DNA of 64,000 bases from assembly GCA_016293845.1 (NCBI GenBank), contig JAEDDH010000004.1:62001-126000 (forward strand), written 5' to 3'. The notes below the pieces were generated by a model. That model worked only from the letters and a program-made list of their open reading frames with translations, ran no database searches and was not told where the DNA came from. Positions within the stretch are counted from its first letter, which is position 1. Each line of letters opens with the position of its first letter. Both the position numbers and the translations under genes were made by a program. Below, piece by piece: positions 26,140 through 34,730 of this stretch. The stretch comes from Bacteroidales bacterium (GTDB lineage Bacteria; Bacteroidota; Bacteroidia; Bacteroidales; UBA3824).

Positions 26140-27444
26140 ATGAATAAAAAAACATTATCAATAATAACCCTTGGCTGCAGCAAAAACACAGTAGACAGCG
26201 AAAACCTTGCAACCCGTTTGCACAACCGCTACAACGTGGTGTACGGCGAACACGGCAATGCCGACATTGTGGTAATCAACACCTGTGGCTTTATTCTCGA
26301 CGCCAAACAGGAATCAATCGACACCATTCTGCAATACGCGCGGATGAAACAAGAAGGCGAAATCGAAAACCTATTTGTATTCGGCTGTCTTTCGCAACGT
26401 TACAAAAAAGAGTTAGAAAAAGAGATTCCCGAAGTTGACGAGTTTTTCGGTGTGGACAGTCTGCAAGATATTCTCAATAAACTTGACTGCCAAACCTTTA
26501 CAGAAAGCGGCGTTGCCCGAAAGCTATCCACACCAAAACATTATGCATATATAAAGGTGTCGGAAGGTTGCAACCGTATGTGTGCATTTTGTGCAATCCC
26601 CTATATAAGAGGTCGCTACATTTCGCGACCCATCGAGGAAATTGTTAACGAAGTAAAACTTTTGGCTGAAAACGGCACTACGGAGTTTAACCTCATAGCG
26701 CAAGATTTAAGTTACTACGGCAAAGACATTTACAACGAATATGCATTGCCACGCCTTGTGGAACAATTAGATAAGATAGACAAAGTGCGTTGGATACGTC
26801 TACACTACACCTATCCCAATAAATTCCCCTTGGAAACCCTCGCACTGATGAAACGCAGCAAAAAAATCTGTCACTACTTAGACATTCCGCTGCAGCACAT
26901 CAACGACCGTGTGTTATCAAAGATGAAACGCGGACATACCAAGCAAGAGACCATAGATCTGTTAAGGCGTTTTCGTGAGGAGATACCCGACATAGCCCTA
27001 CGCACAAGCCTTATGGTAGGATTTCCGGGCGAAACTGACCTTGCATTTCAAGAGCTTGTTGATTTTGTAAAAGAAATTAAGTTCGACCGACTTGGAGTGT
27101 TTACCTACTCAGCCGAAGAAGGCACATACAGCGCAGAACATTACGCCGACCGTATTTCGCAAAAAAAGAAAGACGAACGTGCCGCCAAAATTATGGAAAT
27201 ACAACAGAAAATATCTCTACAACAGAACGTTGCAAAAATTGGACGCATCTACAATATTGTAATAGACCGCACCGAAGGCGAATACTTTGTAGGACGCACG
27301 ATGCAAGATTCTCCCGAGGTGGACAACGAAGTGTTGATAAAACAATCAAATGCGCCTCAGCTTAAAATAGGGAAATATTATGATGTAAAAATCATTGACG
27401 CAGAGGAATTTGACCTCTACGCAGAGCCCTGTTTATCAAAATGA
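26140..27444 (+). CDS. rimO: Ribosomal protein S12 methylthiotransferase RimO
   Basis: The product has 434 residues. The N-terminal UPF0004 domain has the three cluster cysteines (LGCSKN, NTCGF, FGCLSQ). The radical SAM motif is EGCNRMCAFCAIP near residue 145. A TRAM domain closes the protein (about residues 370-434). The variant LGCSKNTVDSE and IPYIRGRY favour RimO over MiaB. It adds a methylthio group to an Asp of S12. It is a single-gene unit with its own promoter. Confidence 0.95.
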   Translation: MNKKTLSIITLGCSKNTVDSENLATRLHNRYNVVYGEHGNADIVVINTCGFILDAKQESIDTILQYARMKQEGEIENLFVFGCLSQRYKKELEKEIPEVDEFFGVDSLQDILNKLDCQTFTESGVARKLSTPKHYAYIKVSEGCNRMCAFCAIPYIRGRYISRPIEEIVNEVKLLAENGTTEFNLIAQDLSYYGKDIYNEYALPRLVEQLDKIDKVRWIRLHYTYPNKFPLETLALMKRSKKICHYLDIPLQHINDRVLSKMKRGHTKQETIDLLRRFREEIPDIALRTSLMVGFPGETDLAFQELVDFVKEIKFDRLGVFTYSAEEGTYSAEHYADRISQKKKDERAAKIMEIQQKISLQQNVAKIGRIYNIVIDRTEGEYFVGRTMQDSPEVDNEVLIKQSNAPQLKIGKYYDVKIIDAEEFDLYAEPCLSK

Positions 27445-27626
27445 ACAAAATGAATAAACAAAAGTAATCTAAAAATTCTTTACTTATGCATCTTAATTGA
27501 TAAGAACCATAAACAACACCTAAATATTTATATATTTTATAACAATCAAATCAAACTTTTTTATTTAGAAGTCTTTTTATAATCAGCTTTTTTGAAGAAC
27601 AATAACAACCCAAAACTATTAACATA

Positions 27627-27667
27627 AAAATCCCCGGAAGCACAAAAGCAACCGGGGATTTTATTTA
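27627..27667. terminator. Bidirectional terminator between rimO and the glycan locus
   Basis: AAAATCCCCGG (27627-27637) pairs perfectly with CCGGGGATTTT (27652-27662) around a 14-nt loop, with A and T runs on both sides. It can stop transcripts from either direction. The 180 bp between rimO and it are AT-rich without a gene. Confidence 0.85.
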
Positions 27668-27681
27668 TAACGAAATAAAAC

Positions 27682-28461
27682 TTATTTTTTAAACCAAGTA
27701 TTATAAAACTCTGTATAAGATTGAAGCTGAATCTCATTTTCGTTATTCAAAAACGAGACACTTCCATCCTCCTTGTGCTTAACAACTATAGACGAATCAT
27801 AATAAATCTTTATACCTTTTTCTCGCGCCAACATAGCAACATGTTCTTCTTCCACAAAAAGAAACATTTTTTCGTTGTAGAGCGGGTACAACGTTTTTAA
27901 AATATGATAAGGCAAAATAAAAAAAGCTCCATGAACAGCAAACACATAGCCTCGTTTATGAAAAAGAAGATAAATTTCGCGGATAAGTCGGCTAAAAATC
28001 CAACAAAATATTGTCAGACGGCTACGACGCTTTATTAGGAAATACTTAATCCTTTCGTAACACTCAGACAGAAAAGGAAGATAAGGGTTTTGCTTTTTAT
28101 TTTTTAGAGTTATGATATCAGGAGCAGTGATATGATTATCAGATAGTTGAAAAACCGAAAGTTTTTGAATCTCGATATCAGCGTTAGAAATTATCAGATA
28201 ACGAAACTGATAATTGTTTAAAGCATGTTCACATCCACGATTGTTGCCATATCCGTAACCTTTGTTTTCAACATTCAAAAAATCAGCACCATTATCAATT
28301 GCAATTTGTTCAAACTCTGATTTAGTTTCATCATTATAAAAACTATTGACAACCACAACCTTAGAATTAGGGATATTAAGACTTGAGAAAAAGTCTTTTA
28401 AATCCTGAGTATTGCGGTAAACCAACACCACAAAAACGAAATCGAAAATATTCTGTGGCAT
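27682..28461 (-). CDS. Family 2 glycosyltransferase
   Basis: The product has 259 residues from the ATG at 28461. The longer frame to 28542 would overlap yraN and start with unrelated hydrophobic residues. The GT-A fold is seen: FVFVVLVYRN, VVVVNSFYND, then ENKGYGYGNNRG and ISNADIEI (the metal-binding DXD variant). The end of the domain has GAFFILP and FLFVEEEHVAMLAREKG. It probably adds one sugar to a lipid-linked repeat unit on the cytosolic face. It is the last gene of the glycan locus, which is more AT-rich than the flanking genes. Confidence 0.88.
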   Translation of the reverse strand: MPQNIFDFVFVVLVYRNTQDLKDFFSSLNIPNSKVVVVNSFYNDETKSEFEQIAIDNGADFLNVENKGYGYGNNRGCEHALNNYQFRYLIISNADIEIQKLSVFQLSDNHITAPDIITLKNKKQNPYLPFLSECYERIKYFLIKRRSRLTIFCWIFSRLIREIYLLFHKRGYVFAVHGAFFILPYHILKTLYPLYNEKMFLFVEEEHVAMLAREKGIKIYYDSSIVVKHKEDGSVSFLNNENEIQLQSYTEFYNTWFKK

Positions 28462-28492
28462 AATTATATCCAAAAAAACAATAGATAATGAA

Positions 28493-28864
28493 TTAAAAAG
28501 AACGCACAGTAGGATAATATGCATTCTCAATATGATTAACACTCACGATTTTGCCTGACTTATGAAGAACGGTGATCACATCAAGCCGAGCCTCCTCTGT
28601 TCGATTATGGCGACGTATGTATTCATTTGCAGCATTGATAATAAACTTCTGCTTTTGTGTGTTAACGGCTTCTTGCGGAGCAACCAAATAGTCGGCAGCA
28701 CGAGTTTTAACTTCCACAAATACAATCGCACCATTTTTTAGAGCAATAATATCAACTTCGAGATGACCAACTCGATAATTGCGCTCTAAGATAGCGTAAC
28801 CTTCTTTTATCAAAAGGTCAGCGGCTGAGTTTTCGCCGAGGATACCGATTTCTTGGTTGGTCAT
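28493..28864 (-). CDS. YraN family (UPF0102) nuclease-like protein
   Basis: The product has 123 residues, the normal length. Motifs are IGILGENSAADLLIKEGY, ERNYRVGHLEVDIIAL and VFVEVKTRAADYLVAPQEAV, the Asp and Glu-x-Lys of a PD-(D/E)XK-like fold. The cellular role is unknown; Holliday-junction-resolvase-like folds are related. It lies 10 bp after the sugar-phosphate transferase gene and 31 bp before a glycosyltransferase, so it is embedded in a glycan operon to which it has no obvious functional link. Confidence 0.92.
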   Translation of the reverse strand: MTNQEIGILGENSAADLLIKEGYAILERNYRVGHLEVDIIALKNGAIVFVEVKTRAADYLVAPQEAVNTQKQKFIINAANEYIRRHNRTEEARLDVITVLHKSGKIVSVNHIENAYYPTVRSF

Positions 28865-28874
28865 GAGTGAAGGA

Positions 28875-29462
28875 CTATCTAAAAATCTTAAACACTGTAA
28901 GAAAAATAATCTTGAAATATTCTTTTACCGACTGGTTTTCAATATATTTCATATTAAGTTTTATTTTGTCAGGCATGATTTGGTTGATATAAACCTCATC
29001 TGGATTCCCCGCTTTGCCGAGAATTTCGTTCTCATCAACATATTCTATTGAAGCATAATCAGTTATGCCGGGTCTTACAGATAAAACTTTATTCTGCTCA
29101 TCAGTATAAAGGTCAACGTATTTTCTAACCTCGGGACGCGGACCAACCAAACTCATATCACCTTTCAACACATTAAAAAGTTGCGGCAATTCGTCAATTT
29201 TGAATTTACGGATAAAAAAACCGATTTTTGTAATTCTCGGATCTCTGCCGCCTACCGTTATTAGACTGCCCTTGTCAGCATCTTTACGCATTGAACGAAA
29301 TTTGTACAAATGGAAATCAACGCCGTCTTTTCCGACTCGGATTTGTTTGTAAAATCCGCCGCCTTTGCTCGTTAAAATTATTATTAACCATATAATTACA
29401 AACAAAGGCGAAAGAATCGCCAATCCAAACAATGAAAACAAAAAATCAAAAAAACGTGTCAT
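28875..29462 (-). CDS. Initiating sugar-1-phosphate transferase (WcaJ/PglC type)
   Basis: The product has 195 residues, the small monotopic form. One N-terminal re-entrant hydrophobic segment is followed by the signatures YKFRSMRKDAD, KIDELPQLFNVLKGDMSLVGPRPE, the catalytic Asp-Glu pair region. It transfers a sugar phosphate from a nucleotide sugar to undecaprenyl phosphate and so starts the repeat unit. Its ATG overlaps the stop of the aminotransferase gene by 4 bp (ATGA), so the two are translationally coupled. The sugar is likely an amino sugar made by that aminotransferase, an inference. Confidence 0.93.
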   Translation of the reverse strand: MTRFFDFLFSLFGLAILSPLFVIIWLIIILTSKGGGFYKQIRVGKDGVDFHLYKFRSMRKDADKGSLITVGGRDPRITKIGFFIRKFKIDELPQLFNVLKGDMSLVGPRPEVRKYVDLYTDEQNKVLSVRPGITDYASIEYVDENEILGKAGNPDEVYINQIMPDKIKLNMKYIENQSVKEYFKIIFLTVFKIFR

Positions 29463-30676
29463 TTTCCAGCTACAGTATTATAAGCATCAACAACAGTTTT
29501 GATTACAAATTGAACTTTTTCATCGTCAAGTTGTGGATAAATGGGCAGCGAAATTTCAGACGAATAATTTATGTAAGCCTGAGGATAATTTTTTATATCG
29601 TAACCCAAACCTTTGAAGAACGAAAGCATCGGCATCGGAATAAAATGTACATTAACAGCGACTTCGCTTTTCGCAATTTCATCAATCATCTTATCACGCT
29701 TTTCCTCTGTAAGATTTTTGATTCTCAAAGCAAAAATATGATAAGAAGTCTCTTTTTCTCCAGAAATTGACGGAGGTAAAATAGCCCAGTCAAGTTTTGA
29801 AAAAGCCTGGGCATAGGTATCGAAAACGCGTTTTCTTTCTTTCAACAATTCTGCGTATTGACGGATTTGAGCCAAACCAATGGCAGCATTAACGTCTGCC
29901 ATATTTATTTTCATGCCCTGACCGACAATATCATAACGCCAACCGCCGGCTTTGCTCTTAGAAAATGCGTCTTTGGTCTGACAATTCAACGCACGCATTC
30001 TGAGTTCTGCATAAAGTTGCTTATTATCAAAAGGTTGAGGCAAATACAAACAAATAGCACCGCCTTCTGCTGTTGTAACATTTTTTACAGCATGAAGCGA
30101 GAAAATTGCAACGTCGGTTTCGCTACCGGTGTTAACGCCTTTTTTATAATGTGCACCAAGAGAATGTGCGGCATCGTTCAAAACCAAAATACGCCCCAAC
30201 TTTTCTTGTACAGAAGAATCTGCCGTGAATTTATGTTTTATCTCCGGTTCGTTGACAAGTTTCATAATAGCATCATAATCACAAGGATAACCAGCGATAT
30301 CAACGGGAATTATAGCTTTAGTTTTTTCTGTAATTGCATTTCTGATAGCAGCAACTGATATGTTAAAATCGTCGTTGGAATCTACCATAATAGGTTTACC
30401 CCCAGCCCAAAGCACAGCCATAGCTGTGGCGCAATAAGTATAAGCAGGAACAATAACCTCGTCACCCTCTTTGATACCGAGCCAACGAAGCATTAGAATA
30501 GCACCTGATGTCCACGAATTAACACACAATACTTCCTTAGCGCCAGAAAGGTTTTTAACTTCCTCTTCCAATGCTTTCACTTTAGGTCCAGTGGTAATCC
30601 AACCAGAGCGAAGAGCATCAGTTACTTCACGAATGACATCATCGTTGATATATGGAGGAGAAAAAGGAATTTTCAT
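29459..30676 (-). CDS. DegT/DnrJ/EryC1 sugar aminotransferase
   Basis: The product has 405 residues from the ATG at 30676; the ORF extends upstream to 30721 but overlaps the preceding gene. The family motifs are PFSPPYINDDVIREV at the start, VNSWTSGAILML, VPAYTYCATAMAV, DAAHSLGAHYKKG, and the PLP lysine in FSLHAVKNVTTAEGGA. It aminates a keto nucleotide sugar, giving a 4-amino or 3-amino sugar. Coupled with the transferase gene, it probably supplies the first sugar of the repeat unit. Confidence 0.93.
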   Translation of the reverse strand: MKIPFSPPYINDDVIREVTDALRSGWITTGPKVKALEEEVKNLSGAKEVLCVNSWTSGAILMLRWLGIKEGDEVIVPAYTYCATAMAVLWAGGKPIMVDSNDDFNISVAAIRNAITEKTKAIIPVDIAGYPCDYDAIMKLVNEPEIKHKFTADSSVQEKLGRILVLNDAAHSLGAHYKKGVNTGSETDVAIFSLHAVKNVTTAEGGAICLYLPQPFDNKQLYAELRMRALNCQTKDAFSKSKAGGWRYDIVGQGMKINMADVNAAIGLAQIRQYAELLKERKRVFDTYAQAFSKLDWAILPPSISGEKETSYHIFALRIKNLTEEKRDKMIDEIAKSEVAVNVHFIPMPMLSFFKGLGYDIKNYPQAYINYSSEISLPIYPQLDDEKVQFVIKTVVDAYNTVAGK

Positions 30677-30701
30677 ATTAATATTTTTTATAATCTGCTT
30701 T

Positions 30702-31724
30702 TTATCTATTTGATTGAACAATAAATGGCCTATTGAATAAAATCTTAAACATACCCACCCAATAACCTATTCCATAACTTAAGTGAACATTCAAAAAAGT
30801 CCATGGCATAAGTAAAACCATTAACGGACGGAGAGTGACTATAGCACTCTTAACACCCATATAAAGACCTATTGCAAAATACAATGCAACAAAGCCAACA
30901 AACAGCCATAAAAAAACATTAGACACAAAGCTCAGTATCGAACCACAAAAAAGGGCTGCCACAAACAACGGCGGCACAAACTGTCGTATAGTGGCTGCTT
31001 GCCCTAATTTCTTATTCACAAGCGGTTTAAAAAGTCCGTACTGATAAAACATTTTTCGCACCTTAGAAACTTTGTCGCGGGCATAATATTTAACACCCAA
31101 AGTGGGAATCAAATAAATAGAACCACCGTTCTTGATAATTCGAGCGTTAAGTTCGTCATCCTGATTACGTGTTAATTCCTCATCATAAAGACCAACTTTA
31201 TCGAAAACATCTCGTTTGAAACATCCAAAAGGAACGCTATCCGTTTTTACATTTTCTTTTGCCCCTATACGATGAAGCGAATTTCCCATACCAAAAGGAT
31301 TTTTCAAACACTCGGCTATTGCATACGAAATATTTGTTTTGTTACAAGGCAAAGTTATAAAAACTCCACCAACATTATCAGCATCATATTTTTTTAAGTT
31401 GTCAACCAGACATGAAAAATAATTTTTCGGATATTCGCAATGACCATCCAAACGGATAATAGTTTCACCTCTTGAAGCCATAATGCCGATATTCATTGCA
31501 TACGGCACAGTACGGTGAGGATTTTCCAAAAGTTTTATAAAAGGATACTTTTGGGAATATTCATTGACAATTTGAACAGTTTTATCGCCACTCATTCCGT
31601 CAACAAAATAAATTTCCATATCCGTCTTCGGATAATCTTGCATCAAAACCGAATCAATACATTTTGCGATATACTTTTCCTCGTTGTATATAGGACAGAT
31701 TACAGATATCATTAGAATTTTCAA
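30702..31724 (-). CDS. Membrane-anchored GT2 glycosyltransferase (ExoA-like)
   Basis: The product has 340 residues. The GT-A domain has ISVICPIYNEEKYIAKCIDS, YFVDGMSGDKT, the DGHCEYP metal site and NQDDELNARI. Two or three membrane helices follow near residues 245-310 (LFVAALFCGSILSF, FVGFVALYFAIG). An alternative start is at 31712. The layout resembles ExoA-type enzymes that extend lipid-linked exopolysaccharide units. It lies 25 bp upstream of the aminotransferase start. Confidence 0.9.
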   Translation of the reverse strand: MKILMISVICPIYNEEKYIAKCIDSVLMQDYPKTDMEIYFVDGMSGDKTVQIVNEYSQKYPFIKLLENPHRTVPYAMNIGIMASRGETIIRLDGHCEYPKNYFSCLVDNLKKYDADNVGGVFITLPCNKTNISYAIAECLKNPFGMGNSLHRIGAKENVKTDSVPFGCFKRDVFDKVGLYDEELTRNQDDELNARIIKNGGSIYLIPTLGVKYYARDKVSKVRKMFYQYGLFKPLVNKKLGQAATIRQFVPPLFVAALFCGSILSFVSNVFLWLFVGFVALYFAIGLYMGVKSAIVTLRPLMVLLMPWTFLNVHLSYGIGYWVGMFKILFNRPFIVQSNR

Positions 31725-31736
31725 ATTAAAATTTTA

Positions 31737-32759
31737 TCAACAATTATCAGGCATCTTCATAACGTAAACAGCCCTCTTGCCTGTTCGCGGAGAATCGAAA
31801 CAAACGTAACGACCATCAGAAGAACATCGAGGATGCAAATCACACGCTATATGTTTGTATGAGTTTTTGGTCTGAAATGTCTTTGGAGAATAGACGGTGC
31901 AAATTTGCTTAACTGTATCATTTAAAATATCAACCTTAACAATACTATTCATACGATATTTGTCTGGATAAGTATCTGTAACAAACATATTATCATCAAT
32001 TACCGACTGATGACCATCAGAATTAATAGCATTTTGTGCCACTATTTTATAATCATCAACATCAGGTATATTAAACACCACATGTCGATCGATACCATCA
32101 ATCCTGCAATAAGCAATAATTTGGTTTATAGAGTTCCAAACATAATGAGACACCATTACTTGAGAGGGAAGGAAAAAGTATTTCCTTGTTTCCAAATTGA
32201 AAACAACTAAACGGGTCCATCTATTTTCGATATCATCAGTAATATATCTGTGCAAGCAACTGACAAAACGTCCGTCGCGCGAAAATTCTGAATGTGTTAC
32301 GTAATGTTGTTTTTCAAACTGAGGATCAATATCTACAGACAACTGATTCAAAGACGGCAACATCTGTCGTTCATTCGTTTTTAAATCTATCAAAAACAAT
32401 CCTGTATCTTTAGGAGCATTTTCATTACAAAACCCACAATCATCATAATCGTAACCATAGCCTGGCATAAATTTCTGCAATCTTTCGTAACTAAAACTTG
32501 TAGCATAGTTTGCATTATGCGAAACAGAATCTATGGGATACCGAATTTCATTTTCCTCTAAACTATCAATGTCAATTATTTTGCTACAAAGACCGTTATC
32601 GAATGTATTAAAGATTACTTGTTTATCATTGAGCCATTGCAATCTACATCCTTTATGATAATTCCAAGCATACGATTCAGATATTATATGATAATCGCCC
32701 AACGACGAACCATCAAAAGAGAAAATTCCAACCTCAATGGAATCGTTTTGCTTTGGCAT
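31737..32759 (-). CDS. Beta-propeller protein, downstream part of an amber-interrupted gene
   Basis: The open frame has 340 residues, with repeats ending in motifs such as EFSRDGRFVSCLHRY and RCSSDGRYVCFDSPRTGKRAVY, typical of PD40/TolB-like propeller blades. No signal peptide is present. Directly upstream, in the same frame, a TAG (32765-32763) separates it from a segment that clearly continues the protein (see the pseudogene entry). So the ATG at 32759 is probably an internal methionine. Related proteins occur in capsule loci of Bacteroidota; their role is not known to me. Without readthrough the product lacks its first 65-75 residues. Confidence 0.7.
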   Translation of the reverse strand: MPKQNDSIEVGIFSFDGSSLGDYHIISESYAWNYHKGCRLQWLNDKQVIFNTFDNGLCSKIIDIDSLEENEIRYPIDSVSHNANYATSFSYERLQKFMPGYGYDYDDCGFCNENAPKDTGLFLIDLKTNERQMLPSLNQLSVDIDPQFEKQHYVTHSEFSRDGRFVSCLHRYITDDIENRWTRLVVFNLETRKYFFLPSQVMVSHYVWNSINQIIAYCRIDGIDRHVVFNIPDVDDYKIVAQNAINSDGHQSVIDDNMFVTDTYPDKYRMNSIVKVDILNDTVKQICTVYSPKTFQTKNSYKHIACDLHPRCSSDGRYVCFDSPRTGKRAVYVMKMPDNC

Positions 32760-32762
32760 ACG

Positions 32763-32980
32763 CTAATCAAATAGTAAATGATTAGCTAAAACTTTTGAAT
32801 TATCAGAAGAAAAAGGGGAAACATCGTGAAAACCAAAGAAATAATTTTCTTTATAATCGTAAACGTCAGCAAAAAACTCTGATTTACGAGGCAATAAATC
32901 AAAAAACGACTGAGAAATATTCCTCAGTACATTTTTCAACCGCTGATGCTTCTTTACAAAAGAATATATATCTTATTCAT
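32763..32980 (-). pseudogene. 5' part of the propeller gene, cut off by an in-frame TAG
   Basis: Codons 32972-32766 read as a good protein: FVKKHQRLKNVLRN at the start, then YDYKENYFFGFHDVSPFSSD and NSKVLANHLLFD, then TAG, CGT and the ATG of the 32759 frame. The likely original start ATG (32980) is in another frame, so there may also be a frameshift near 32960. A TAA at 32975-32973 closes the frame upstream. Either the gene is dead, or the sequence has errors here, or the stop is read through. Confidence 0.7.
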
Positions 32981-32992
32981 AAAAAATTCTTT

Positions 32993-33280
32993 TTAGATAA
33001 GAAACCGCGCGATAATTGCATTGATAATAAGCTTGTCGCCGCCTTGCTTAACCCAGATGGTTCCGTTTTTATCTTTGTAAGGTTTAGAAATACCTTCTTC
33101 TACGGATACGACTAGAACATTCTTGTTTTCTCACGATACAACTTCAGTGGTTATAAATATCTGAGGTTTAACTAATTCTTTTGCTATTGTTGCAAGGGCG
33201 TTACCTGTTGACTGCAACTTGGCATAGTCTAAACCGACAATATCTCCTGTTTTATCATCGACTCCAAAAAGAATATTACA
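32993..33280 (-). pseudogene. Fragment of an AlbA_2/Schlafen-domain protein
   Basis: The minus-strand frame reads NILFGVDDKTGDIVGLDYAK, later KELVKPQIFITTEVV, then a TGA (33133-33131), then ENKNVLVVSVEEGISKPY and GTIWVKQGGDK. This is the core of the AlbA_2 domain found in RecG-like and Schlafen-like proteins. Both ends are missing: the start of the domain and all of the C-terminal helicase or winged-helix part. It is a decayed remnant between the unknown gene at 33276 and the interrupted propeller gene. Confidence 0.75.
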
Positions 33281-33914
33281 AAAACAAGCTTTTATATTCT
33301 GTTACACTCCTGTAGTCGTATTTTAAACAATATTTACCTTCAGCTTGGTTAAGCACGCCCGACCGTTCGAGATTGACGATGGTGGTGAGCACTATCTTAC
33401 TGGTAAACACCTCTTGCAAATAGCCGTTGTCGTCCAGCAATTTCAATATATCGTTAACGGTTGATAGTGGATACTTATCTAATAAAGCTATCAAAGCCGT
33501 TACGAGGAGCAAAGTACGATTGTTGGTGATGGAATTTACAAAAGTTGCAGTGTGTAATATATAAGGGATGCTCCGTTGATAGGATTCTTGAATACGCTTG
33601 TCCTGTTGATTGTAAAAAACTGGTAATGAATCTTCTGATTCGCGTTTTAATTCATCGGCAAGCTGTTCTAACTGTTTGGTCAACACTTCTATTTCAGGAA
33701 AATAGCTAATTTCCAAACAGTTATTTATTTTAAAGCATTTTTTCTTGCTGAATATATTGAGCAATAGAGCAGACTTGTGAAGGCGGATGTCATCGTATGG
33801 ATTGAGTTCTGTCTTCAATCGCATCAATATCAACATATATACTGTCTCTGCTCCGCTCATATTCAACTGTGCGCAATAGAGAGGGACACCCCATTTTTGA
33901 ACAGAGTACCACAA
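33276..33914 (-). CDS. Hypothetical protein in the glycan locus
   Basis: The product has 212 residues (M1 at 33914, alternative at 33860). I do not recognise it. The N-terminal half is rich in Leu and Ile with MSGAETVYMLILMRLKTE, and the middle is a charged helix (LTKQLEQLADELKRESED). Residues about 140-205 (STVNDILKLLDDNGYL, TTIVNLERSGVLNQAEGKY) look like a winged helix. The last five residues lie in the junction with the AlbA_2 remnant, so the C-terminus may not be original. A perfect promoter (34020-34053) stands 100 nt upstream. A role in DNA binding or as part of a decayed defence module is possible but unsupported. Confidence 0.65.
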   Translation of the reverse strand: MWYSVQKWGVPLYCAQLNMSGAETVYMLILMRLKTELNPYDDIRLHKSALLLNIFSKKKCFKINNCLEISYFPEIEVLTKQLEQLADELKRESEDSLPVFYNQQDKRIQESYQRSIPYILHTATFVNSITNNRTLLLVTALIALLDKYPLSTVNDILKLLDDNGYLQEVFTSKIVLTTIVNLERSGVLNQAEGKYCLKYDYRSVTEYKSLFL

Positions 33915-34019
33915 ATCAAAAGTAAATTACTAATAATCACCATTTTATTGATATCCAACAAAACTCAAATGACTATAATATAATAGTGTAACGCTTTGCA
34001 ATTTTACGTTAAAGCCGTT

Positions 34020-34053
34020 GCAAAGATAAACCTATTTATTGATAAAACACAAA
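34020..34053 (-). promoter_or_regulatory. Consensus promoter inside the glycan locus
   Basis: On the minus strand TTTG (34053-34050), 21 nt, TATCTTTGC (34028-34020): an exact Bacteroides consensus. It lies downstream of the UpxY-type gene and upstream of the 33914 gene, so genes after UpxY can be transcribed independently of it. Confidence 0.8.
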
Positions 34054-34071
34054 TTATTTTGTCGCTTTTTG

Positions 34072-34617
34072 CTAAATAAATTTTAAAAACGCCGGAGGAA
34101 CAAAAGCTAATGCCACAGCGGCAACGTTTTCGAGCTTTATTACCACGCGCTTATTGTTGTCGATACGCATTACAATGCCCTCTATTCCGGCAAAGGGTCC
34201 ATCTGTAATTACAACGCGTTTGCCTATTTTATCTGCTACACGGTTGTAATCAAGATAGATAACGTGCTCATCGGCAAGAGATGCCACACGGATAAAGTTT
34301 TCCATTGCGCGGTCGGGAATAGTGATAATTTCGGGAGTTGCCTTTTTTTCTAATGGTCGGCTCATCATATAGCGAAGCGGAGAAAACTCTTCCTCGGTCA
34401 TTTTCAGTCCGGTAAGTATATTGCGCGAAGAATGAACAAACAAAAGATTGTGAATTGCTGGAATGGTTTCGAGTTTTTTACGTCCATTATGTATGGTAAA
34501 TTGTTGTTTTACAGGCATAAAATTTTCGATACCAAGATTATCGAGGCTTTCTTTTACCTTGATTTCGCGGTTGTAAGTAACGCGCATTGGATACCAAAGA
34601 ATAGAGTTCTTATCCAC
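34072..34617 (-). CDS. UpxY-type NusG paralogue (transcription antiterminator)
   Basis: From the GTG at 34617 the product has 181 residues. The frame is open up to an ATG at 34677, but a -7 element at 34650-34642 puts the transcript start near 34636, so the start must be further down (GTG 34617 or ATG 34587). The NGN domain has ILWYPMRVTYNREIKVKESL and NLLFVHSS; the KOW region has GKRVVITDGPFAGIEGIVMRI. UpxY proteins ride on RNA polymerase to prevent early termination in capsule operons. It stands at the head of the minus-strand glycan locus, the position expected for one. Confidence 0.9.
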   Translation of the reverse strand: MDKNSILWYPMRVTYNREIKVKESLDNLGIENFMPVKQQFTIHNGRKKLETIPAIHNLLFVHSSRNILTGLKMTEEEFSPLRYMMSRPLEKKATPEIITIPDRAMENFIRVASLADEHVIYLDYNRVADKIGKRVVITDGPFAGIEGIVMRIDNNKRVVIKLENVAAVALAFVPPAFLKFI

Positions 34618-34641
34618 AATAATGTACTTTTTTTTGATAGC

Positions 34642-34650
34642 GCAAAGATA
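34642..34650 (-). promoter_or_regulatory. -7 element of the UpxY-type gene
   Basis: TATCTTTGC on the minus strand. A CTTG 17 nt upstream is the best -33 candidate. It lies within the annotated longest frame and so excludes the ATG at 34677 as start. Confidence 0.55.
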
Positions 34651-34700
34651 AGGGGAAAATTTGTATTCAAGCACCATTTTTATTAAAAAGATTTTTTTGC

Positions 34701-34709
34701 TACCTTTGC
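34701..34709 (+). promoter_or_regulatory. -7 element of the Wzy-like gene
   Basis: TACCTTTGC lies 22 nt before the ATG at 34731 and is divergent from the UpxY-type promoter 50 bp away. The spacing makes shared regulation of the two sides plausible. Confidence 0.6.
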
Positions 34710-34730
34710 CGAAAATTTAAACTGAGATTT

